From JAICIG01 sp035532215 (GTDB taxonomy: Bacteria > Planctomycetota > Planctomycetia > Pirellulales > JAICIG01), in assembly GCA_035532215.1 (NCBI GenBank), contig DATKRK010000283.1:1-17698 (forward strand): a DNA stretch of 17,698 nt. The letters run 5' to 3'. Position 1 is the first letter of the stretch, and every line of letters starts with the position of its first letter. Both the position numbers and the translations under genes were made by a program. Below the pieces are notes generated by a model. It did no database searches, was not told the origin of the DNA, and worked only from the letters and a program-made list of their open reading frames with translations. Positions 8,484-14,895 of the stretch are shown here, one piece after another.

Positions 8484-9318
8484 GCGGGGAAGGGGAAGAA
8501 GACAGAGAGAACGTCTTGATGCGGGCGTGGATCTCGGCAAGCAGCCGTTGGAATCGCTTGCGGGCCGTCCAGTGCAGCAGCCGCGGATCGGCGTTGCTGC
8601 GTGCCTCTTCGACGGTCGTCGCCGAGCGGAACATGATCGTCTTGAACAACTCCACGCCTTCGGCGCCGAGGGAATCGGCGTACTGTTCGTAGACGAGATT
8701 CTCCTTGGCGGTGATGTTTCGCGGCCGGCCGGCTCTCGGCGCAGACGCTAGCGGCAAGGCCCCGAGCACGCGAAGCCCCGGATTCATTGCGCGCGCCTCT
8801 TGGATGGTGCGCAGGGCCGTCGACACGCGATCGGCGCAATCCGCGGTGAGTTCCACCGGCAGAATCAGCCAGTCGGCGGCGATCAGGCCGAGTTCGGCGA
8901 TGTTGTCGAACTGGTTCGGCACGTCCATGATGATCCAGCGATACGCGGGCGGCAGGAAGGCAAGTCCCTCTTGAAGCTTCAGCGAGTGCTCCGGGAAGTA
9001 GCGGAAGAACCGCTGTTGGTCCGGCTCGCAGGGCACGAGGTCGAGCCCCTCGATCCCGGAGGAGATCACCGGCGGCGGCATCGGGATCGGCGACTCCAAA
9101 AAGGTCCGCACGTTCTGGCGGACGTGCTTCAAATCCGATCCCAGAAAATCCCGCGACGTCCCGCACTCCGGATCCAGGTCGATCGTGAGGATGCGCTGCC
9201 CCTGCTGCGAGGCGAGCAGCGACAGCAGCATGGTCGTCGTCGATTTCCCGACGCCGCCCTTGCCGTACCAGATGGCGAGGCGGATCGGGGCGGCCGGTGC
9301 GCGGGGCGACTTTTGCAT
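8434..9318 (-). CDS. parA: ParA-type partition ATPase
   Basis: Protein of 294 residues. It has the deviant Walker A motif KGGVGKSTT (20-28), Walker A' IDLDPE (46-51) and a Walker B-like strand WIIMDVPN (D132), the signature of ParA/MinD ATPases. There is almost no sequence before the P-loop, so no N-terminal helix-turn-helix is present and autoregulation would need another protein. The C-terminal tail (about 265-294) is serine/proline-rich then basic; it is encoded partly in the region overlapping parB. ParA binds DNA non-specifically as an ATP dimer and moves ParB-bound plasmids. It lies directly downstream of the origin repeats and heads the parA-parB-dnaB run. The ATG at 9318 is taken; no strong ribosome-binding site is close by. 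Confidence 0.93.
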   Translation of the reverse strand: MQKSPRAPAAPIRLAIWYGKGGVGKSTTTMLLSLLASQQGQRILTIDLDPECGTSRDFLGSDLKHVRQNVRTFLESPIPMPPPVISSGIEGLDLVPCEPDQQRFFRYFPEHSLKLQEGLAFLPPAYRWIIMDVPNQFDNIAELGLIAADWLILPVELTADCADRVSTALRTIQEARAMNPGLRVLGALPLASAPRAGRPRNITAKENLVYEQYADSLGAEGVELFKTIMFRSATTVEEARSNADPRLLHWTARKRFQRLLAEIHARIKTFSLSSSPSPHEPVSHPRREKAAANR

Positions 9319-9372
9319 GTCGCGACAACGCTACCACTTCCGCCGGGTGCGCGCCTAGTCTTCGTCGCCTAT

Positions 9373-9406
9373 TTGTAAAAGGCAATGTCCCTTCTGTTTT
9401 TTACAA
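9373..9406. repeat. A+T-rich inverted repeat upstream of parA
   Basis: TTGTAAAA (9373-9380) and TTTTACAA (9399-9406) are exact reverse complements separated by 18 bases. They sit in the most A+T-rich stretch of the backbone (about 9367-9420), 55-88 bases before the parA start. This could be an operator for the par genes or part of the DNA-unwinding element of the origin. Confidence 0.45.
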
Positions 9407-9422
9407 TTATTCTCTTCAGAAG

Positions 9423-9548
9423 CGGTCGCTAGAGGTGTAGTGGAGAAATATGTTGGGAGTTAGTACTCAAACAGTACTCTGGTCGCAGGCGGGTGTGCCG
9501 AAACGGTCGCAGGCTGGTCTGTGGTGTAAACTTAAATCGGTCGCTAGG
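9423..9548 (+). repeat. Second direct-repeat family (GGTCGC repeats) in the origin region
   Basis: Four copies of GGTCGC followed by WRG occur at about 9424, 9481, 9505 and 9539. The first three extend to a degenerate 21-mer: for example GGTCGCAGGCGGGTGTGCCG at 9481 and GGTCGCAGGCTGGTCTGTGG at 9505, which are 24 bases apart. A 7-mer direct repeat, AGTACTC, lies between the first two (9462-9468 and 9473-9479). They are probably additional initiator or accessory-protein sites beside the iterons. Confidence 0.5.
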
Positions 9549-9585
9549 AAGTTTCGCATCGTGAAGCCAAAAACTCTGCACTGTG

Positions 9586-9733
9586 GGTATCGCCACGGCC
9601 ACCAGTTACTGGGAAGCAAGGGTATCGCCACGGCCACCAAACAACGCTCCTGACGGGTATCGCCACGGCCACCAACAGCAGTATCGCCACGGCCACCAAC
9701 AGCGGTTGCATCGGGGTATCGCCACGGCCACCA
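9586..9733 (+). repeat. Iteron array, five 19-bp direct repeats; probable plasmid origin
   Basis: GGTATCGCCACGGCCACCA occurs at 9586-9604, 9621-9639, 9656-9674 and 9715-9733. A copy with one mismatch at its first base lies at 9680-9698. The starts are spaced 35, 35, 24 and 35 bases. The array begins four bases beyond the repA stop and runs into an A+T-rich stretch, the classical layout of an iteron-controlled origin. RepA would bind the iterons to open the origin, and excess RepA would handcuff origins to limit copy number. No certain DnaA box was seen. Confidence 0.85.
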
Positions 9734-9737
9734 GTCT

Positions 9738-11036
9738 CTACCGCCGGAAGAAGGTTTCGTAGACGCGGGCTGATTGTTCGTTAGGCTGGATCTTGTCGAA
9801 ACGCGAAAGTCGTTCTGCACGCTGGAGATCCTGATACCAGTCGGGAACCGGACGGTCATGCTGGAGGCGGTCGATGTACGCGGCGACTTCGCTGCGCGTG
9901 AAGCTGCCGGGATGATGCTCCTTCTGGGCGATCAGCACGCAGATGTGCTTCTGCATTTTCTCGCGACCGAAGCGGGTGACGAGCACGCGGAACACGTGCG
10001 GGTTCAGGGGCTTCCCGCCCTCGTCTTTGAGTTCGGCGACCTGGGCGTAGAGCGCGTCGTTTTCGATCTTGTCGGTGTAGCGTCGGCCGTCGCTTTCTGC
10101 GGGCTTCGCTTTCAGCAGCGGGCCGCGGCTCCAGCGAAGCGCCGTTTTGCCGCGGTGCATGCCGGCAGTGATCTTCTGGAAGTAGCCGCCCCACGGCTGG
10201 TACGGCCGGATGAGGCCGATCTCTTCGGCGTCACGGAGCAGCTTCCTGAGCTTCTGGCGGCGGAGCTTCTTCAGGTTTGGGTTCTCACTGTAGCCGATCT
10301 GATGGATCGCGAAATCATCGGCGACGAAGATCGAGCTGTCCTGCTGATTCCAGCCGTCGCGATTGGCGACGAGATACAATCGGCGCACGGCAGGGGAGAG
10401 GGAGCGATACAGGTCGAAGTCGAAGAGCAGGATCGCGGAATCCTTGACGATTTTCAGCAGCGACGGGTCCCACTCGAACTCGACCGGGCGCCGCGACTCG
10501 GTCATGCGGGCCATCGACGCCAGGTTCCAGAAGCCGAAGTTCTTGATGACGTAGCGCTGCTCGCCTGGATGCCAGAACGCCGACGACATGAACTTCACGT
10601 ACGAGAAGCGGAAGATGCGGCTGCGCAGTCTCTGGTACTGAGCCTGGCCCTCGGCCGGCAGCCCCACTTGCCGCGCGAGGAAGTCGAGCGTCAGAAACGA
10701 CCGTCCGTCTGCCGGCGGCTCGTGCAGTCGCTTGAGATACGTGAACAGGCCGAGGAACAAATCGAAGTCCACGGGGCTCAAGCCGAAGCTGGCGCTCACC
10801 AGCTGCGTACCCGTCTTGCGGTGGCCGTGCTGGTCGGTGTAGAGGAACTGTCGCGGGTAGTGGAGCGCCGAACCGACCTCCAGTTCCGAGATTGCCTCGT
10901 CCCTCTTCCCGAGGAGTTGGAACGAGGGGTGCTCGGAAAGCGGCTGCGATTTGAAGTCGAGCGGGCAGAAGGCCGCTTTAATGAAGTCGAGGCCGGCGTA
11001 GGCCGTGCCATGCCGTTTCTCGGATGCTTCGGGCAT
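9738..11036 (-). CDS. repA: Plasmid replication initiator protein (RepA type)
   Basis: Protein of 432 residues. Two winged-helix-like regions are recognisable: FLTLDFLARQVGLPAEGQAQYQRLRSRI (114-141), an initiator DNA-recognition pattern, and DFDLYRSLSPAVRRLYLVANRDGW (206-229), typical of RepA/RPA-type initiators. A basic stretch, NLKKLRRQKLRKLLRDAEEIGLI, follows. The iterons start immediately after the stop codon, which supports the role: binding the iterons and recruiting DnaB, here encoded on the same element. No Shine-Dalgarno precedes the ATG. Instead a TACTCT -10-like hexamer lies 7 bases upstream of it, with TGGCCA 17 bases further, so the mRNA may be leaderless. The family resemblance is by recall; the iteron context makes the call strong. 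Confidence 0.88.
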   Translation of the reverse strand: MPEASEKRHGTAYAGLDFIKAAFCPLDFKSQPLSEHPSFQLLGKRDEAISELEVGSALHYPRQFLYTDQHGHRKTGTQLVSASFGLSPVDFDLFLGLFTYLKRLHEPPADGRSFLTLDFLARQVGLPAEGQAQYQRLRSRIFRFSYVKFMSSAFWHPGEQRYVIKNFGFWNLASMARMTESRRPVEFEWDPSLLKIVKDSAILLFDFDLYRSLSPAVRRLYLVANRDGWNQQDSSIFVADDFAIHQIGYSENPNLKKLRRQKLRKLLRDAEEIGLIRPYQPWGGYFQKITAGMHRGKTALRWSRGPLLKAKPAESDGRRYTDKIENDALYAQVAELKDEGGKPLNPHVFRVLVTRFGREKMQKHICVLIAQKEHHPGSFTRSEVAAYIDRLQHDRPVPDWYQDLQRAERLSRFDKIQPNEQSARVYETFFRR

Positions 11037-11043
11037 GGCGGGA

Positions 11044-11072
11044 AGAGTACCACGACCCCGAAAATCTGGCCA
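11044..11072 (-). promoter_or_regulatory. Putative repA promoter close to the start codon
   Basis: On the minus strand, TGGCCA (11072-11067) and TACTCT (11049-11044) are separated by 17 bases and end 7 bases before the repA ATG. This placement would give little or no 5' leader. Matches to the sigma-70-type consensus are partial. Confidence 0.35.
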
Positions 11073-11117
11073 CCGTGCGCGAGCACAGGAAGTGTTCGTT
11101 CGCGCGCGCAGAACGCA

Positions 11118-11429
11118 TTAAAGTGGGGATTGAATCGCTGCGGAATGCGCCGCGACGATGGAGCGAAATGTCGGACTGAGCGCAGCCCACTCGACGATGT
11201 CCACGCGGATTGGCAGCGTTGAGTCGCTGAACGCGAGGCGCAGTCGTTCCAGCACGCTTGGCAGCAGACGGCGAGCGCCCATAATGCACAAATCAAGGTC
11301 GGACGTTTGCTTGTGCGCACCCGTCACACGCGAGCCAAAGGCGCGCACCTCGCGGTCGGGAATGTGGGACCGCAGGATCGCCTGCACACGCCGGAGTTGG
11401 TCAGGCCGCAGCGCGACGTCCGATTGCAT
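11118..11429 (-). CDS. mntA: MNT-type nucleotidyltransferase antitoxin (MntA-like)
   Basis: Protein of 103 residues from the ATG at 11429; an in-frame ATG at 11456 would add nine. It shows the minimal nucleotidyltransferase signature GSX10DXD: FGSR, ten residues after the serine, then DLDL, with the third acidic residue in RVDIVEW. In HEPN/MNT modules this enzyme adds AMP to the HEPN toxin on the tyrosine of its RX4HXY motif and silences it. Its start overlaps the end of the HEPN gene by 29 bases, so the two are translated as a pair. All catalytic residues are present. Alternatively the pair could be an HI0073/HI0074-like enzyme of other function. Confidence 0.85.
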   Translation of the reverse strand: MQSDVALRPDQLRRVQAILRSHIPDREVRAFGSRVTGAHKQTSDLDLCIMGARRLLPSVLERLRLAFSDSTLPIRVDIVEWAALSPTFRSIVAAHSAAIQSPL

Positions 11430-11811
11430 CAAGATGATCGAGAAGTGCTCTGGCATCCGTCACAAACGGCTGCGCGACGCGGAAGACTTCCGCTGCGACG
11501 GCGGCATCATACGTGTGCGACGTCTTGTTGCGCGCGGTGCGGTAACCGAACCATGCCTCAACATTGTCAATCAGCCCGCGTTCGGCGGCGACCCGCAGCA
11601 CGTCGTTGTAGGGCATTTGGTCAACGGGGTCGCCGAACACCATTTCCAGGGTCCGGCGGATCAACTTGATGGCTAGTTCGTGCGTGTACTCGAACCGCTG
11701 GATGACGCCGTCTCGAATAATCTCCGATTGCGGTTGCTCGCGCGCATCGCGGAGTCCGTCCTCCAGTTGCTTGAGGGCGTCTGCCAGTGGCGTGAAGTCG
11801 AGAGTGGTCAC
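11401..11811 (-). CDS. hepT: HEPN-domain toxin (HepT / HI0074-like)
   Basis: Protein of 136 residues from the GTG at 11811. The frame is open to 11874, but LDFTPLADALKQLEDGL is the usual N-terminus of HI0074-type nucleotidyltransferase substrate-binding proteins. The C-terminal half contains R94-NKTS-H99-T-Y101, an exact RX4HXY, the ribonuclease and AMPylation motif of HEPN toxins, with the polar N after R that is typical. It probably cleaves RNA when free of the antitoxin. It overlaps the MNT gene downstream. Its start has no Shine-Dalgarno, but TATGCT lies 6 bases before the GTG, fitting a leaderless transcript. It is divergent from the 209-residue gene, sharing a 41-base intergenic region. 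Confidence 0.85.
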   Translation of the reverse strand: MTTLDFTPLADALKQLEDGLRDAREQPQSEIIRDGVIQRFEYTHELAIKLIRRTLEMVFGDPVDQMPYNDVLRVAAERGLIDNVEAWFGYRTARNKTSHTYDAAVAAEVFRVAQPFVTDARALLDHLDAIGRRAAA

Positions 11812-11817
11812 ACGGCG

Positions 11818-11823
11818 AGCATA
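11818..11823 (-). promoter_or_regulatory. Putative -10 element of the HEPN/MNT operon
   Basis: TATGCT on the minus strand lies 6 bases before the GTG of the HEPN gene. No good -35 is seen at the expected distance. The divergent gene starts 30 bases away, so repression of this short region could control both directions. Confidence 0.3.
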
Positions 11824-11852
11824 GCAGACCCTGCGTCGCTCAAGGAAACCGG

Positions 11853-12482
11853 ATGTGGTCGACGGCTTCATCACCGTGCCAGGCTGCGAGCGTGCGAACG
11901 CTGCGCTTCGACGGGGAGACCGACGACGAGTTCCGCAATCGAGCCGAGCGCGCGGGCCAGATCGCGCGCCTCTTGGTCGAGGGATGCCTCCGCAATCGCG
12001 ACGTGCGCGAGCTGATTGCCGATCCCATTCTGCCGTACACGGAAGAGCCGCTGCGCCGCTGGCCGATCGTGCGCATCGAGTACGAGCAAGCGTTCGCCGT
12101 CGGCACGATCGGAGAGTGCTTGGACGCGACGAAGCATAAGCACTGGGGAGACGGCCCGTGGATTCTGCCGCTGGAGCCCGATGACCCCGTCTCGGCGGAG
12201 CGGATTCTGTATGTCTATAAGCCCGAGAGCCTCTACAACCGCCGGTTCGAGCAGCGGCGGCGGTTGAAGGAACTGCTCGGCAAGAAGCACCGGCCGTTGG
12301 TCGGCAAAGCGATGCGGATGCGGAAGAAGGACTACTTGGCTGGACTGACGACCGATGACGTGCGAGCGGTGCGGGAGCGCATCAAGGTGGAGCCCGGCGA
12401 CCTCTGGCGGGCGGCGCGTGGCAAGCTCTTTCTGGTGCTGCCGCCCCGGATCGTGCAGTTGGAGTTCGATTTCGGCGACTGA
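11853..12482 (+). CDS. Hypothetical protein, divergent from the HEPN/MNT module
   Basis: Protein of 209 residues; family not recognised. AAGGA lies 6 bases before the ATG at 11853, which supports that start over the in-frame GTG at 11892. The N-terminal part is acidic and helical (TLRFDGETDDEFRNRAERAGQ). The middle has aromatic and proline motifs (WGDGPWILPLEPDDP). The last third is strongly basic (RRFEQRRRLKELLGKKHR, KAMRMRKKDYL), which would suit nucleic-acid binding. There is no signal peptide or membrane segment. It sits between the plasmid backbone and accessory modules and could be an accessory of the adjacent toxin pair or an independent plasmid protein. Confidence 0.7.
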   Translation: MWSTASSPCQAASVRTLRFDGETDDEFRNRAERAGQIARLLVEGCLRNRDVRELIADPILPYTEEPLRRWPIVRIEYEQAFAVGTIGECLDATKHKHWGDGPWILPLEPDDPVSAERILYVYKPESLYNRRFEQRRRLKELLGKKHRPLVGKAMRMRKKDYLAGLTTDDVRAVRERIKVEPGDLWRAARGKLFLVLPPRIVQLEFDFGD

Positions 12483-12487
12483 TTGTG

Positions 12488-12661
12488 TCAGGCGTCATCG
12501 CGTTCTTGGTCCAGCACGGCGCGAGCCTTCTCGATCACGACGCGCGTGTGCTCTTCCAAATCGTCCATGTTGAGTTCCGTGCAGTCGAGTAGTTCCCGGA
12601 GGACGGACGAGGCGGTCAGTTCATCGCGGGGCTGCCGCGGATCTGCGCGTTCGGAAGTCAC
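12488..12661 (-). CDS. Small acidic hypothetical protein, 57 residues
   Basis: Open frame of 57 codons from a GTG at 12661. The product is charged and helical, with segments SSVLRELLDCTELNMDDLEE and HTRVVIEKARAVLDQERDDA, unlike the low-complexity products of random GC-rich frames. Its stop lies 6 bases from the end of the convergent 209-residue gene. TATCAT lies 6 bases before the GTG and no Shine-Dalgarno is visible, resembling the HEPN gene start. It could be a small antitoxin or regulator; function unknown. Confidence 0.5.
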   Translation of the reverse strand: MTSERADPRQPRDELTASSVLRELLDCTELNMDDLEEHTRVVIEKARAVLDQERDDA

Positions 12662-12714
12662 GAGGCAATGATACGGCAGGCAGCCGTGAGGAAATAGGAG
12701 GATGGGGGACCGCC

Positions 12715-12728
12715 GCCCGACGTCGGGC
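12715..12728. promoter_or_regulatory. Second copy of the GCCCGACGTCGGGC palindrome
   Basis: Exact 14-bp palindrome identical to the core at 7404-7417, in a 200-base stretch without a convincing gene (12662-12861), upstream of the 57-residue ORF. It is a candidate ParB or other regulator site. Confidence 0.45.
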
Positions 12729-12803
12729 AGGCTGCAGGAAGCAGCTCAAGAAGCCACTTGTTGACGGGATGCGAGGAGAATGGCAAACATGCCGTTACGA
12801 TAT

Positions 12804-12835
12804 AGGCGGGCGGCTATTCCCTCAGCCGCCCGCCT
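12804..12835. terminator. Strong hairpin after the membrane-protein gene
   Basis: AGGCGGGCGGCT (12804-12815) and AGCCGCCCGCCT (12824-12835) are perfectly complementary 12-bp arms with an 8-base loop. It lies 27 bases beyond the stop of the minus-strand membrane-protein gene. There is no clear U-tract on either side, so termination would depend on the stem alone. Confidence 0.5.
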
Positions 12836-12861
12836 CGTGTGGCCGCTATCAATTCACGACG

Positions 12862-13566
12862 CTACTTCGATTTCTTCGCCGACTTTTTGTCGGCGGCGGT
12901 CTTCGCCTGTGCGGGCTTTTTGTGCCCTCGGACTTCGGGGGGTGACTGCCGTTGGACATCACGAACGCTCCTTTCTGCGGGGGAAGGGGAACCAAGCAAA
13001 CGCGAGGCCCGCGCGTAGTATTTGCGCAGGTTGTCACGCGAGATAGCCAAGAAGAGAAACTCGATCATGAGGAACGCCGTGTCGGCCCAGGGGGCGAACG
13101 GCGGTTGCTGGATGCGCCACGCAACGTACACGCAGGCAACTGCGACGGCGAGGTTCGCATGACTCTGGTAGTACCTGTAGTGATCTTCGACGATCGCCCG
13201 AAAGGCAGGCAGCTTGACCGGCAAGCTCGCGTCGTCCCACTCCGGCCGCCGCAGGCCCGTGTAGTGGTGAAGCGTATCGACGAGCAACCATCTCACGGCG
13301 CTGACGGACATGCCGGCCAGCAGCGTAGAGAGTGCGACGAACGCGGTGCTCTCGACGCCGTCGGCGAGCCCCAGCGTCGGCGCGAGCAGAGATCGAACCG
13401 GCGGGAAAAGCAAGGCGGCGCCGGACACGACGACGAAGCCCGGCAGGACGTAGGCGATGAGCAAGCCGAAGTTCTGGCGGATCAAGTCGTTCACGGAACG
13501 CGGGGAGCGCGTCGTTGCGCGGCGGAGCGGGGGATGGCATGTTGCGGGAACTGAATGAATCGGCAT
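12862..13566 (-). CDS. Multi-pass membrane protein with lysine-rich tail
   Basis: Protein of 234 residues. The ATG at 13566 is chosen because GGAGGAG lies 8 bases before it, the best ribosome-binding site in the window; the open frame continues upstream without support. Four hydrophobic segments are visible: FGLLIAYVLPGFVVVSGAAL, TAFVALSTLLAGMSVSAVRW, ANLAVAVACVYVAWRI and TAFLMIEFLFLAIS. The C-terminus is soluble and basic (HKKPAQAKTAADKKSAKKSK), probably cytoplasmic and able to bind nucleic acid or acidic lipids. Family not recognised. It is transcribed away from the XRE gene, and the 18-bp palindrome between them sits on its probable promoter (TACAAT overlaps the palindrome on this strand), so XRE control is likely. 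It could be an effector of an accessory system. Confidence 0.75.
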   Translation of the reverse strand: MPIHSVPATCHPPLRRATTRSPRSVNDLIRQNFGLLIAYVLPGFVVVSGAALLFPPVRSLLAPTLGLADGVESTAFVALSTLLAGMSVSAVRWLLVDTLHHYTGLRRPEWDDASLPVKLPAFRAIVEDHYRYYQSHANLAVAVACVYVAWRIQQPPFAPWADTAFLMIEFLFLAISRDNLRKYYARASRLLGSPSPAERSVRDVQRQSPPEVRGHKKPAQAKTAADKKSAKKSK

Positions 13567-13626
13567 GTTGCAATCTCCTCCCGCTAGCCGTGATCTCGGG
13601 CTGCCTTCGCGAACGATGCGAAGCAT

Positions 13627-13644
13627 TGTAGGATATATCCTACA
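13627..13644. promoter_or_regulatory. 18-bp perfect palindrome, putative XRE operator
   Basis: TGTAGGATATATCCTACA is a perfect palindrome between two divergent genes, 61 bases from the membrane-protein ATG and 34 from the XRE ATG. On the minus strand TACAAT, a -10-like hexamer, overlaps its end, so a bound repressor would block the membrane-protein promoter. GTAG...CTAC palindromes are typical of small controller-type XRE regulators. Confidence 0.7.
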
Positions 13645-13677
13645 GCCTAGCAAGCATGGAGCGAGCATATTGCTGGG

Positions 13678-13893
13678 ATGCTTGGGGATGAATTGCGCAA
13701 AGCTCGCGAAGAGGCGGGGATGAGTCAAGAAAAGCTCTCGTTCGAGGCGGGCATCGACCGCAGCTATTTGAGCGAACTCGAAAACAACCATCGATCGCCG
13801 ACCGTGGAGATGCTTTTTCGGATCTGCGATGCCCTCGGGATCGCGGCATCCGACATTATCTCTCGCGTCGAGAAGCAACAGCGCAAGCGTTAA
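13678..13893 (+). CDS. XRE-family transcriptional regulator
   Basis: Protein of 71 residues consisting of one XRE/Cro-CI helix-turn-helix: LRKAREEAGMSQEKLSFEAG then IDRSYLSELENNHRSPTVEM (about residues 6-44), followed by a short basic tail. Its size and sequence resemble controller proteins of restriction-modification systems and small antitoxin-like repressors. The 18-bp palindrome 34 bases upstream is the obvious operator. It is divergent from the membrane-protein gene and convergent with the acidic protein gene (28 bases between stops). No restriction-modification genes are adjacent, so the regulated function is probably the membrane protein. There is no good Shine-Dalgarno; CATATT lies shortly before the ATG. 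Confidence 0.88.
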   Translation: MLGDELRKAREEAGMSQEKLSFEAGIDRSYLSELENNHRSPTVEMLFRICDALGIAASDIISRVEKQQRKR

Positions 13894-13921
13894 TGGCCGA
13901 CACCCCGCACGCCGATCGCGG

Positions 13922-14566
13922 TTAGGCAGTGTTTTTCGCGATCTGGCGGAGGACCGCCCGAGCGTGGGTGAGTTCTTCCTCGGTGGGATCGGGAGCGATC
14001 GCCGTATAGTAGTCGTCGCGGATGGAAAGACGTTGCTTGATCGTCCGGGCGAAATCCGGACTTTCATCCATCACGAGCTCGGGCGTGTCCCAGTCGTCGT
14101 CCCATAACACGAAACTGTCGAGCACATCGACGAGGACGCTCCAGTCAGCCATTTTGCAGGAGTGCGGATCCGGCAGGTCGCCGTCATCGCCGTCGGTTTC
14201 GCGGACGGCCGCGAGCACTAGGCGACGCCAGGTCGCAAGGTCATCGTCGGGCGAAGACTGAGCAGCGTCGATTTCGCATTCCAACAACATGTGGAGCGTT
14301 TCAAAGAGCATCCCGACGACCGCTTCATGGACGCCATCGAGGGGCGAGCAGGGGACGTCGTCTCGCAGGAGCGCTTCACCGACCTCCGCGAGCAGGGCGA
14401 TTTTCTGAGAGGTAAGCAATTCATCGAAAAGCTTCACCCCGGATATCCAGGGCTCGCTGAATTCCAATTCCTGCTCCAGGAGGTCGCGAACGAAGGCGAC
14501 CACAGCACGAATCAAGGCGGCTTCGGCGCCCCCGAGGGTTCGTTCGCCGGACGATGTACGCCACAT
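13922..14566 (-). CDS. Hypothetical acidic protein
   Basis: Protein of 214 residues from the ATG at 14566, where GAGG lies 9 bases upstream; the longer frame from a TTG at 14581 would start within that ribosome-binding site. Family not recognised. It opens with MWRTSSGERTLGGAEAALIRAVVAF and is rich in D and E (for example ETDGDDGDLPDP, FVLWDDDWDTPE), with no membrane segment. It ends close to the convergent XRE stop. Acidic soluble proteins on plasmids can be anti-restriction or DNA-mimic proteins, but that is only a thought from composition. It could equally be a conserved planctomycete hypothetical. Confidence 0.7.
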   Translation of the reverse strand: MWRTSSGERTLGGAEAALIRAVVAFVRDLLEQELEFSEPWISGVKLFDELLTSQKIALLAEVGEALLRDDVPCSPLDGVHEAVVGMLFETLHMLLECEIDAAQSSPDDDLATWRRLVLAAVRETDGDDGDLPDPHSCKMADWSVLVDVLDSFVLWDDDWDTPELVMDESPDFARTIKQRLSIRDDYYTAIAPDPTEEELTHARAVLRQIAKNTA

Positions 14567-14895
14567 GGGATGATGCCTCAATAACAGCCAATCCCGCCAT
14601 AGCGCAGTATGGGTTGCCCTTCGTGCGCTTGCAAACGGCGAGCGCTGGGGCAGACTGGCTTGTCTCGAACGGTGAACCCGTCACGGAATTGCGGCTGAGC
14701 GGGAACCGGCGAAGCGCCGGTAGGGGGATCGTTTGCCATAGCCGACACGGTGCCACAAAGCGCGGGGCTCAGCAACAGAATTTCGAAAGAAACCCTATGC
14801 GTGGTCAGTCGACGTCGCGAAAACAATTGCGACGGTCAGCTATTGCATCGAGTGCTCGGGAAGAATTTGTCATTCATTTCTTTGACATCTGGCGA
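14567..14895. other. Intergenic region before the toxin-antitoxin pair
   Basis: About 330 bases with no convincing gene. It holds a perfect hairpin at 14705-14721 (ACCGGCG and CGCCGGT around AAG) and becomes more A+T-rich towards the antitoxin promoter. The open frames here do not look like protein. Confidence 0.45.

Noticed and set aside
7374..8519. 381-codon plus-strand frame
   Set aside because: It is the antisense shadow of parB, which has recognisable ParB and HTH segments.
9586..9733. CRISPR-like array
   Set aside because: The repeats are 19 bp with 5-16 bp gaps, too short for repeat-spacer units, and lie next to repA: iterons.
9774..11222. 482-codon plus-strand frame
   Set aside because: It is antisense to repA; no recognisable protein, and repA is supported by the iterons.
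12780..13046. Plus-strand ORF with a good GAGGAG before its ATG
   Set aside because: The frame runs through the terminator hairpin and antisense to the membrane-protein gene; the translation is R/S-rich without structure.
13567..14067. Upstream extension of the membrane-protein frame to 14067
   Set aside because: It would run across the 18-bp palindrome and antisense to the XRE gene; the ATG at 13566 has a near-perfect ribosome-binding site.
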